Source: Paenibacillus aceti
Lineage (GTDB): Bacteria > Bacillota > Bacilli > Paenibacillales > Paenibacillaceae
Direction: 5' to 3'
Assembly (NCBI RefSeq): GCF_003614185.1
Contig: NZ_KZ987724.1
Location: forward strand, 2,485,150-2,549,149
Length of the DNA stretch: 64,000 nt
A program made the position numbers and the translations under genes. Of the stretch, positions 51,929 to 60,274 are shown in pieces. The notes beneath the pieces are model-generated. The model saw only the letters and a list, made by a program, of their open reading frames with translations, searched no databases and was not told the DNA's origin. Every line of letters begins with the position of its first letter. Position 1 is the stretch's first letter.

Positions 51929-54900
51929 TTAAAACAGCTCCATCTGATCCACTCGCGAATCGATCCGCTCTAATGTATCTGGGGCATTGTCTCTGAAATA
52001 GGCGTGTCGTATCTGCCTTATCGGTTCAATGATTTGCTTGGAAGCATCCGTTGTGCTACGAAGCCGGCAGCTATAGACAATCGGGAAATAATCCTGCAGG
52101 AATTTTCCTTCTGCATGAGCAGTTAAGGCAATGATCTGGAATCCCAGTTGCTCAGCGATAAAGAATACGGGGCTCAGCACATGATCACTGGATGCCTTGC
52201 CGAAGGGATTGTCCAAAATGACTGTGCGGTGCAGCTTCATATTGGCTTTAATATACTGCCGCCGCTCTGCGACATAATTGAGAAGTCCAAGGAACAGCGT
52301 CATATTTTTGCTCCATTTCTCCCCACCAGACCAGCGATTGGACTGCTCCCAAGAGTATGCCGCTCTCGTCACTTGATAATCATTCATCACCTTGCGGCAG
52401 GTGACCTTCATCACTTCACCTTTCAACACGACTTGAAGCAATTGTCTTGAGTCGAGCCACTTCTCTAGACTTTTGCGCACATCAGCTTCCTTCGTCTTGC
52501 CCTGCTCATCCGTATACTGGCTCCGTTCTAATTGTGCTACAATCCATTCAACATGGCTGCGAATCCGATCTTTGCCGTCTTGATCTTCCCATTCCGGGAT
52601 AGAGAAGCTATACACTTCTCGCCATCCGTCCGCTGTCTTGATCCGGGTCTTCTTAGGCAGTTCTTTCAATTCCTGCACAATATGCTTCAAATGAGTATGA
52701 ATTCGATGTATGAACTCCTGCAGAGTACGATCTTCATCACGGATTGATTCCTCCATAATGTGAATCGCCTTCTGTATTCTCGTCTCCATCGCCTGTCTGA
52801 ATTCGATGACTTCTCCATAGGACTCCTTCAGCTCAATCCCCTGGATCGCCATCTGTCTGAGCTTGACATCCTGAACTTGGGAAATGCAATAATTTTTGAA
52901 GCTGTCTCGGCCTCTACTGACCAAGCCCTGCTCTCTTTCCATCTGGCGAAGACTCTCTTGCAGCCCGCTGATCGAACGTTCACTAAAGTCCGTACGTGCA
53001 TAGGTGAAATCCATCAAATGAGCTTCCTCAAAATGAACAGGACGCAGCCGCTCGTCATCGAGACGGTGCAGCAAAGTATGCCTATCCCACAGCTGCAGCA
53101 CAGCTTCAAGCTCATGGAGCTGACGCTCTACCGCGTCATTACGCCGCTGCCATTCCCGCTGCTCTTGCTGTAACTTTGAGGTCTCCCGCTCCAGCAGGAG
53201 CCGGGCTTCATTCAAATCACCATCGAAAGAGGATGGCTGACTCTCCGGAAACCGACCATTAAATTGCTGCAGTAAAGTCGCAACTCGGCCCTCACTCTTC
53301 TGCAGCTCTGCCCTTTGCTGCTGCAAATGTTCTTCCATCTGCTCCAGCTTGGCACGGAACACTTCAATCTGCTGCCATAGCGTATGCTTTTCCCCTTCTA
53401 GTTCAACGGGTAATATCCACTGTGGATCCAGATGTGGATGCTCTCGAAGCAGTTCGCGCATCCCCTTCTCCGCCAGCCCTTTCTTATCCTGTTCATGCTT
53501 CTGTTCTATTTCCAGCTGATTACGTTCTTTCAATATACCAGCACGTTCCCGTTCCAGCACTTTATACTCTTCCTTCAGCTCAGCCAAGGAACGGCTAGAC
53601 TCAACATACGCGAAGCTCTGAACTGGACTATAAAATTCATCATTACGAAGCAACTGTAGCTGCATATTCGCATTGTTATATTCCTGCTGGACATTCCTCT
53701 GCTCTTCTTCTGTCCTATCCAGGCTGTATTGCTTCATCCTAAGCTGTCTCTGTAGACCGGAGAGCTGTTCCTTAATCGGGCCGAGTTCTTGCTCCAGCGT
53801 TTTCTTCTCCACACCGAGCGTTATATACAGATGACTATCTTTAAGCCAAACGTCTAGTTGATGAATCAGGTCCTGCATTTCACTAAGCTCAGTCCGATAT
53901 TTATCAATCGTCTCTTCAAGCTGCTTCAAGCGCCGCTCATTCTTCTCTTGCTCCAGCGTAAATCCGATTAATTGTTCCCTGCCGGCCTGCAGCTGTTTCT
54001 CCAGCTCTTGAGAACCCGACAACGGATATTTATGCAAAAATTGATAGAAGCGTTGCTGTGTCTTTTGCCATAGCCCTAAGTCCGCTTCCTTGCTCTCCCG
54101 TTCCTGCTTCATCAGCTCAGCTTGCTCTAGCAGTCCTTGTTTCCATTGCTGGAATGAGACATCATCCTTATTTTGCAACCAATGCTGAGGAACGACCCAC
54201 TGCTCTCCCGAATTAAGCATCTCGTTCCCTTGTACAATCGCTGCTGCCTCCATCGTGCTAAGCACGCGGATCGGGTAAGCAAATTCATGTCCTGAAGCAG
54301 CCAGCTTCTCCAGCAATAACTTCTTTTCCGCATCGGTCGTCACCAACGTCACTGACCAAAGAGGATCTCCTACCCGGCTAAGAGCCTCATCGCCTAGATT
54401 TAACGCACGGACATATTCAACACCCGTCTGGAGTAAATGGAGCTGTCTGGCCCAGGTTTGGATCAGCCGTTCGATGACAGGATCAGCAAAAAATACATCC
54501 TGATCGTAATAGTCATCCACATATCTATAGGCGAGTCGTTCTTTTTGCAGGTAGGCTGTTTTCTGGTCCTGTCGCTTCATAATTCCCTCTTCCAGCTGCT
54601 CCGATATGGATACCTCCTTATCATATAGGGAAGTCAATCGTTCCCAATTCGGTCTCAGCAGAGCCAGGTCTCGAATGATCGAATCATGCTCTTCATGAAG
54701 CTGCTCTTGCCGCTGCTCCAATCTCACTTGCTCTCGTTCCGTTCTGCGAATCGCTTCCTCTACCACTCGCCGACGTTCGCGTATCGACCCTTGTTCTTCT
54801 GTCATTTGCTTGATCTGGCCAATGTACTCGATCCGCCTCTCCTCCAGCTTCTGCTGTCGTGCGGACCATACTGGAATTTGTTCCTCCACTTTCTCTAGTG

Positions 54901-56365
54901 CGGGGTTAGCCAGAATGGTACGGGCGATTTTGAGCTGCTGCTCTTGTTTCTCAAGTAGTCTGGTCTGTTTCTCCTGCAGTTTCAACTCCCAAGTCCGCAG
55001 CTCTGCATGAAGACTCTCAATGATCTTCCCCGTTTCTACCTGTTCTGTCTTTAGACTGTCTAGCTCGGACTTATGTCCCTGAAGCGTCTCCGACAAAACC
55101 TGCTCACTCTGAGCAAATACCGTCCGCAATTCCCCGCATGTCCGCTCCCATCGCTCCTGAAGCTGCTGTTCGTCCTCACTTTGGTCCAATCTGGCAAGCT
55201 GCATCTCTAATTGAGATAGACGCGCCTCGGTCTGCTCCTGACTCACGCGATATTCGGCATATTTCAATGAATAGAAGGCCCGCTCGGCCTGCTTAAGCCG
55301 CTGCTGCAAGAGATCCGCCTCTTCCTGAAGCTCCTTCAGGCGTTCCATCAGCTTAGACTGACCGTGCTCAGCTTCGGCAATCTCCAAAGATTTCAACTTC
55401 AGTTGCAATGCTTCATTCTGTTCCGTCCATCGCTGCCATCGCTCCGCAAGTCCAGCCTGTTCACCCTTCTGCTCCTCATGCTGCTGCAAGATTAATCTCT
55501 TATAGGTCGCTGCCTCGGCGCGCGCCTCGTTATATCGTTCCTCGGCCTGATGCAAGCCTTCATACAATCGCACGTACTGGCTAAGCTCCTGCAGAATCAG
55601 TTTATTTTCCTCAATTTGCTCCTTCAATTCCTTATAACGCTTGAACCCCTCTTGACGAGATTCAAACAAATTCGCAAAGCTTTCCTGCTCAAAGCCTTCC
55701 ATCGCCTGTTCAACGGTTGGGATGAGTAGCCTGTCAAATAACTGTGAGGTTGATCGGCATTCATCGAAGAAGTTCTCAATCCCTCCTTCAGTCCCATTGA
55801 TCTTGGCGACAGCAATCCACTCGGATTCTATGATATGGAAATGCTCCTCCAGATGAGCTTTGTACTCTTTAATCGTGCTAAAGGTTCGAGCCGTAAGGGA
55901 GTAGCGCTGTACCATTGAAGCATAATACTCCTGAATTTCTCCCTTATCTGCTGGACGAGTCCTACCCATGTATTCTTTTGCGAAGGGAATCTGGTCAAGG
56001 CCATGGGGATCATTCTCACCGTATTCATACACATAACGATAAGAATCAACTCCGCTTGCGGTCAGAAAAAGACTAACACAGGTCACTGCATATCTGCGGC
56101 GCGGCTTATCATTCAAAATCCATTCAATCGCGATATGTGCAGGACCATTCTCCAGTAGCAGCGTGTCCCTCAGCTTACGTCCGGCCAAATCCGTATGCGG
56201 CAGCATCGCCTGCAACGCCGTCTGAATAAACACCGTCTTACCGCCGCCATTCTCCAGCACGATCGCCCCATTATGACCGTCGAACAGAAATGTTTCGTCA
56301 TTATATCTTTTGTTGCCACCTTCATACAGCACGTGGGTAAACCTAATTTTCGAGATCGACGGCAT
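51929..56365 (-). CDS. jetC: Wadjet system SMC-like ATPase JetC
   Basis: About 1478 residues, MukB/SMC-like. An N-terminal ATPase half has Walker A LENGGGKTV (about 38-46). It is followed by very long Gln/Glu/Leu-rich coiled coils with a central hinge-like region (residues 580-720, LAASGHEFAYPIRVLSTMEA). The C-terminal half has the ABC signature WSGGEKWSKNMTLFLGLLNY and Walker B TVILDNPFGKASSDH. JetC loop-extrudes DNA with JetA/JetB so that JetD can cut small circular plasmids. GGAGG precedes the ATG at 56365; the gene overlaps jetB by 23 bp. Confidence 0.88.
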   Translation of the reverse strand: MPSISKIRFTHVLYEGGNKRYNDETFLFDGHNGAIVLENGGGKTVFIQTALQAMLPHTDLAGRKLRDTLLLENGPAHIAIEWILNDKPRRRYAVTCVSLFLTASGVDSYRYVYEYGENDPHGLDQIPFAKEYMGRTRPADKGEIQEYYASMVQRYSLTARTFSTIKEYKAHLEEHFHIIESEWIAVAKINGTEGGIENFFDECRSTSQLFDRLLIPTVEQAMEGFEQESFANLFESRQEGFKRYKELKEQIEENKLILQELSQYVRLYEGLHQAEERYNEARAEAATYKRLILQQHEEQKGEQAGLAERWQRWTEQNEALQLKLKSLEIAEAEHGQSKLMERLKELQEEADLLQQRLKQAERAFYSLKYAEYRVSQEQTEARLSQLEMQLARLDQSEDEQQLQERWERTCGELRTVFAQSEQVLSETLQGHKSELDSLKTEQVETGKIIESLHAELRTWELKLQEKQTRLLEKQEQQLKIARTILANPALEKVEEQIPVWSARQQKLEERRIEYIGQIKQMTEEQGSIRERRRVVEEAIRRTEREQVRLEQRQEQLHEEHDSIIRDLALLRPNWERLTSLYDKEVSISEQLEEGIMKRQDQKTAYLQKERLAYRYVDDYYDQDVFFADPVIERLIQTWARQLHLLQTGVEYVRALNLGDEALSRVGDPLWSVTLVTTDAEKKLLLEKLAASGHEFAYPIRVLSTMEAAAIVQGNEMLNSGEQWVVPQHWLQNKDDVSFQQWKQGLLEQAELMKQERESKEADLGLWQKTQQRFYQFLHKYPLSGSQELEKQLQAGREQLIGFTLEQEKNERRLKQLEETIDKYRTELSEMQDLIHQLDVWLKDSHLYITLGVEKKTLEQELGPIKEQLSGLQRQLRMKQYSLDRTEEEQRNVQQEYNNANMQLQLLRNDEFYSPVQSFAYVESSRSLAELKEEYKVLERERAGILKERNQLEIEQKHEQDKKGLAEKGMRELLREHPHLDPQWILPVELEGEKHTLWQQIEVFRAKLEQMEEHLQQQRAELQKSEGRVATLLQQFNGRFPESQPSSFDGDLNEARLLLERETSKLQQEQREWQRRNDAVERQLHELEAVLQLWDRHTLLHRLDDERLRPVHFEEAHLMDFTYARTDFSERSISGLQESLRQMEREQGLVSRGRDSFKNYCISQVQDVKLRQMAIQGIELKESYGEVIEFRQAMETRIQKAIHIMEESIRDEDRTLQEFIHRIHTHLKHIVQELKELPKKTRIKTADGWREVYSFSIPEWEDQDGKDRIRSHVEWIVAQLERSQYTDEQGKTKEADVRKSLEKWLDSRQLLQVVLKGEVMKVTCRKVMNDYQVTRAAYSWEQSNRWSGGEKWSKNMTLFLGLLNYVAERRQYIKANMKLHRTVILDNPFGKASSDHVLSPVFFIAEQLGFQIIALTAHAEGKFLQDYFPIVYSCRLRSTTDASKQIIEPIRQIRHAYFRDNAPDTLERIDSRVDQMELF

Positions 56366-57119
56366 GGCGCGCCTCCTCCTCAGATCTATTTTCTCGTTCA
56401 TCAAGGCTATAAAGGAAATTCAGAATCCCCCGATTGTACTCCAGCTCCATAAAATATCGCTGCACGATCACCTTGGTCTTCTCCGTTAAACCCAGCTCTC
56501 CTGTGCCAACCTCTTCCGCCAAACGCTGCTCCAATAGAAATCGCCTGACCGTATCGAGGAAGCTGAGCCGACTGATCGTGTTTCCCGTCTGCCGCTTCGC
56601 TGTCTCTTTAATGTCGTCCATCGTATCCCACTTCTCAATGATGGCCGACCAATTATAGGAGAACTCGCTCTCATAGCGCTTCAATTCTTCCTCATCATGC
56701 TCCTTGAGAGATTCGATCCTCTCCTGTACAAGAACCGCCCACTCATCCAGTGGTAAGAAATTCCGAGTCGGTTCCAGACTCTGATAGCTGTCATAGAAAG
56801 CGCCAATAAATACAATCATCGCCAGATACATGAGATATAAATCGGCATTGACCGCCGAAGCACGCAAATAGGTCTTCTTCATATGCTCATTACTCACGTG
56901 AAATGGGGATAGACGAACTAGCGGGATCAGATGCAGCTCATCTCCAGCTGCAATGACTGCGCAATCAACCTCAGACGCAAACTGGTCGACAAGCCCTCTG
57001 ACCTCATCATCCGCCATATATTCCTGCAAGCGTTCCTTCTCTGCCATTCCGTTCATAGCAAGCTGTGAGTATAGCCGGAACGCCTGCATCACTGTTTCAT
57101 TACTATAGGTAAAGGCCAT
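56343..57119 (-). CDS. jetB: Wadjet system protein JetB
   Basis: About 258 residues; MukE/KITE-like winged-helix subunit by position and size. Segments: AFRLYSQLAMNGMAEKERLQ, EVDCAVIAAGDELHLIPLVR, NTISRLSFLDTVRRFLLEQR. It should bridge the kleisin JetA and the ATPase JetC. Two ATGs are possible (57128, 57119); the GGGGGG run is better spaced for 57119. The start overlaps the jetA stop region, and the stop lies inside jetC. Confidence 0.8.
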   Translation of the reverse strand: MAFTYSNETVMQAFRLYSQLAMNGMAEKERLQEYMADDEVRGLVDQFASEVDCAVIAAGDELHLIPLVRLSPFHVSNEHMKKTYLRASAVNADLYLMYLAMIVFIGAFYDSYQSLEPTRNFLPLDEWAVLVQERIESLKEHDEEELKRYESEFSYNWSAIIEKWDTMDDIKETAKRQTGNTISRLSFLDTVRRFLLEQRLAEEVGTGELGLTEKTKVIVQRYFMELEYNRGILNFLYSLDERENRSEEEARHAVDLEN

Positions 57120-57120
57120 G

Positions 57121-58647
57121 CTATTCATCCCCCCACTTCAGCTTCATATTCTGGATCTGATAACGTGTACCCGTCTCGATAATACCCGGAGCTTCTTGAA
57201 CAAGAAGGCTTCTACTTCCAAGCAAGCTGAATACCTGATCCAGCCCGGCGTTATCGTCATTTGCTTGCACAGCCGACGCTTGCACAGCCGACGCTTGCAC
57301 GGGACTTCGCTGATGCAGAATCAGCCAGAAGTCATAGAAGCTGCGCCGATCCAGCCACTCACGATGTCCTTGTGCAGCAAGCTTTTCGACAAATTGACGG
57401 AGTTCCATCTCCCTGACCTGATCTAATTCCAGAATGAATAATTCCATAATTTCTATAAAAAAAGCAGCTCGCCGTATTGTAAACTGATGACCATATGCTT
57501 CATCTGCTGCTTCCAGGAACCCCTCATCACGCGGCTCTTGTTCACCAGTACCGGTAATATTCTGTTCGGCAAACAGGGTCAGCAGCGACCAGCTTCGTGC
57601 CTGCTCCAGACCCATGAATGGGGATACAATTCCTCTCATGGACTCTAGCGGAAGCGGCAGGCCGAATATAACGCCGGCGACATCCTGTTCAAAATTGAAT
57701 GAACTGAGTCCTGTATAATATAGGGATTCCTTGGCGGAGTGCAGCGCCTGATTTTTGAGTTCTATACTCTGCTGCAATAAGCCCGAATGCTCAGCATGTA
57801 CCTTCTCCAGTTCACTGGCAATCCGCAAAATATATTCATAAGCGCGTTCCTGCTTATCCGGATTAATGTCGGCATACAGGCGCGTCCTGGTCTCTTTTAC
57901 AAATTGTCTTAACTCGTCAAATTCTTCATTTTCACGCTGAAGTCTTGTATATATATCCTCCAGCAATCCGCTATATCTCTTCAGTGTGTCCTCCGACACG
58001 ATGCTGCGTTTGATCTCATGTTCAAGCTTCACCATGCGCTCCTGTAGAGACTCCACATCTACACGCATTTCATTGATCTGGCGCAGCGCTCCCTGGAACT
58101 CACCTTTTTCCAGTTGCTTACGCAGCACGAGCTGATGAATCGACAGCTGAAACTCCGAATAAAACTCCTTCGTTGCGAACACGAGCTCCAGTCCATCTTC
58201 ATCCAATGCATAATATTGAGTACTGGTCTTGGAGTCAAAGGCATTCGCCCGCAGAATGGACGTGTATACGGTCTGCTGTTCACGCGCCTCCCAATTGAAG
58301 AATGTGAAGCCGCGTTTTTTGCCTGAAGCAGGACGAAATACCTGAATGATATCCCTTGCCAGATCCTCGCATTGTGGGAGTTCTATCTGCAATTTTCCGT
58401 TCATGATACGATGCAAATACTGAGCCAGATCCTTGACGCTTACCTTCGTATTCCTGATCAGCTTCTGCTCGAAGAAGAATAGCAAAGTTAGCAAACCCAA
58501 TTCCATCATATCAATCGGTTGCCCGTTCAGATCCGACTGCTTTTTCCGCTGCAATTCAAATAAAGGATCGAATAATGCAACCTTTGACATTCTCTCCTGA
58601 AAGCCGGACAAGGTGCCTGCTATTTCAAATTGATCCATCGCTTCCAT
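57121..58647 (-). CDS. jetA: Wadjet system kleisin-like protein JetA
   Basis: About 508 residues. An N-terminal winged-helix-like region (DMMELGLLTLLFFFEQKLIR), a long helical middle with coiled-coil character (MVKLEHEIKRSIVSEDTLKR) and a C-terminal globular part fit the MukF-like kleisin of Wadjet condensins. Of three in-frame ATGs (58662, 58647, 58638), the one at 58647 has GGAGG 8 nt upstream. The gene begins inside the last 28 bp of jetD. Near its C-terminus a 15-bp DNA repeat gives VQASA repeated (57263-57300). Confidence 0.82.
   Translation of the reverse strand: MEAMDQFEIAGTLSGFQERMSKVALFDPLFELQRKKQSDLNGQPIDMMELGLLTLLFFFEQKLIRNTKVSVKDLAQYLHRIMNGKLQIELPQCEDLARDIIQVFRPASGKKRGFTFFNWEAREQQTVYTSILRANAFDSKTSTQYYALDEDGLELVFATKEFYSEFQLSIHQLVLRKQLEKGEFQGALRQINEMRVDVESLQERMVKLEHEIKRSIVSEDTLKRYSGLLEDIYTRLQRENEEFDELRQFVKETRTRLYADINPDKQERAYEYILRIASELEKVHAEHSGLLQQSIELKNQALHSAKESLYYTGLSSFNFEQDVAGVIFGLPLPLESMRGIVSPFMGLEQARSWSLLTLFAEQNITGTGEQEPRDEGFLEAADEAYGHQFTIRRAAFFIEIMELFILELDQVREMELRQFVEKLAAQGHREWLDRRSFYDFWLILHQRSPVQASAVQASAVQANDDNAGLDQVFSLLGSRSLLVQEAPGIIETGTRYQIQNMKLKWGDE
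57263..57300. repeat. 15-bp in-frame tandem repeat inside jetA
   Basis: GCTTGCACAGCCGAC occurs at 57263-57277 and 57278-57292, and the first 8 bases occur again at 57293-57300. It encodes VQASA units without breaking the frame, so copy number could vary. Confidence 0.85.
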
Positions 58648-59681
58648 TCTTCGTTCCTCCATATTTGCTGCAATTGCTGCGTGGTTAATTTTTCTTGCGG
58701 ATAGTAGCCGCCTGATCTCAGACAATTCTCGATCTGAGCTTGCTGATCCGATGCAAAATACTGAATAAACGCCTCCACCGCGTCATCATGTCTGCGTTGG
58801 TTCGTCTTTCCCAATACATAAGGCTCGACCAGACACGCTGCATAGAACGGAAGTGCCGGAATCAATGGCCACAGCTTATTACCCTCATACCAGATACGGA
58901 TTCCTTCGTAGTCAAGATCGCCGAAATAAAGAAAATAATGCTCCCGATCAGCCACAGGATATTGCAACGGGAACATATCCAGGTTGCCCGTAATTTTATT
59001 GCCGCAACCGTAAATTAAAGTGCTAAATGAGCTGGACGGAAGAACAGGAAGCAAGGCTTGAAATGTCGTCTTATTCTCCACAATCAGATGGATGCATTGG
59101 GAATGAGATTGAGATTGTTCCATAAGAGAGGAAGGATTGACAGCCAGCATTAAAGGGTCAGATACAGGATGAATGCGCAGTAGCTCCCACAGACCAAGTC
59201 TCCTAAGTAATGCATATCCACCAAGGTCGGTAATCCACTTCTCATTGCCAGTCAGTTGGAAGCTGCGTTCCGGTGCAGGGACGGTAGATGAAGGAATTCC
59301 CTTCATTTTCAAATAGTGATCAATCTGATCGATCCACGGTCTATCCTGCACGAATTGCTGCTCAGGCAGTGCAAAATAACTATCCAGTTGAATCGCCGGA
59401 TGAAGCTCCAGCCGATACTGCTGCAGCCTAATCGTATGCTTCTCGGTTAAATATTGTTTATTCACGCGATAGCGATAGGCCAGTGTAGGTGGTTTCATCG
59501 TCCGACCAGCGGATTTAACAGCTTCCAGTACGCCAATTCGTTCTAGATCAAGCACTGCCTCGGCAAATTCGCGCGAATCCACTTCCACGCCGACAAACAG
59601 CGACTCAAGTTCCTCTAGCTCAATCGTCATTTTTTTAATGCAGTCAAGGTGCTCCTCTATCATTTGTTTAATCTTCATCAT
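58620..59681 (-). CDS. jetD: Wadjet system nuclease JetD (Toprim)
   Basis: About 353 residues. Helical N-terminal arm, then the Toprim-type C-terminal domain with IHLIVENKTTFQAL, STLIYGCGNKI and the acidic YFGDLDYEGIRIWY motif typical of JetD/topoisomerase VI A-like folds. JetD is the subunit that cleaves plasmid DNA brought in by the JetABC condensin. The open frame extends to 59867, but GGGGGGA precedes the ATG pair at 59681/59678. First gene of the operon, order D-A-B-C. Confidence 0.85.
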   Translation of the reverse strand: MMKIKQMIEEHLDCIKKMTIELEELESLFVGVEVDSREFAEAVLDLERIGVLEAVKSAGRTMKPPTLAYRYRVNKQYLTEKHTIRLQQYRLELHPAIQLDSYFALPEQQFVQDRPWIDQIDHYLKMKGIPSSTVPAPERSFQLTGNEKWITDLGGYALLRRLGLWELLRIHPVSDPLMLAVNPSSLMEQSQSHSQCIHLIVENKTTFQALLPVLPSSSFSTLIYGCGNKITGNLDMFPLQYPVADREHYFLYFGDLDYEGIRIWYEGNKLWPLIPALPFYAACLVEPYVLGKTNQRRHDDAVEAFIQYFASDQQAQIENCLRSGGYYPQEKLTTQQLQQIWRNEEWKRWINLK

Positions 59682-59782
59682 GATGGTCCCCCCATCCCAT
59701 AACTCCTGCGTAATTCCATTTACATTCATTCTAGCAAAAATATAATGCTTACGCAGTGGGACTTTCCAGGTTTCTAGTGAGG

Positions 59783-59968
59783 GAATAAATGCAAAAATAC
59801 ATCTATTTAACCCCTTGCTGCCCGAGACAGAGAATATAAGTGCAATTATGCAATTATTCACCTTCATTCTCTTGCGATCCGTCCTAAAATCAGGAAATAG
59901 ATGTATAAACGCATTTATTTTCAGATTTCAAGCGGGATCCCCAGAAATAAGTGTATTTTTACAACTAC
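59783..59968. repeat. Palindromic repeat family C, four units
   Basis: AT-rich units at 59783-59810, 59832-59860, 59892-59921 and 59943-59968 follow the pattern AAATA-N2-TG-N-A...TGCA/ACA...TATTT. They lie upstream of jetD. The remaining 59969-60274 stretch holds the promoter region of the M13 peptidase gene, with no further gene seen. Confidence 0.6.
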
Positions 59969-60274
59969 TTTACGAAATCACAGCCTTTCGCCCAGATAAA
60001 TATCCCCCGATGGGTTATGTACATATATTTTAGTCATTTCGCACCATTATTACTGCCCTAGAACGAAAAGGAGAAGATACAGGAATAGTCTTTACGATGG
60101 GTCATGAGGTGGCCCGTCAGATTACGCTGATTGTGCTGCCTTTTCTGTAATTTTCAGATTTTTTCCGAAACCATCTTCCCCATTATCCCGTATACTTAAA
60201 GGAGAATAATACCAAGCTGGGACTAGGAGCTCAAATTGCGTATTCATTCTTAATACATAACAGGAGGAAACAAC

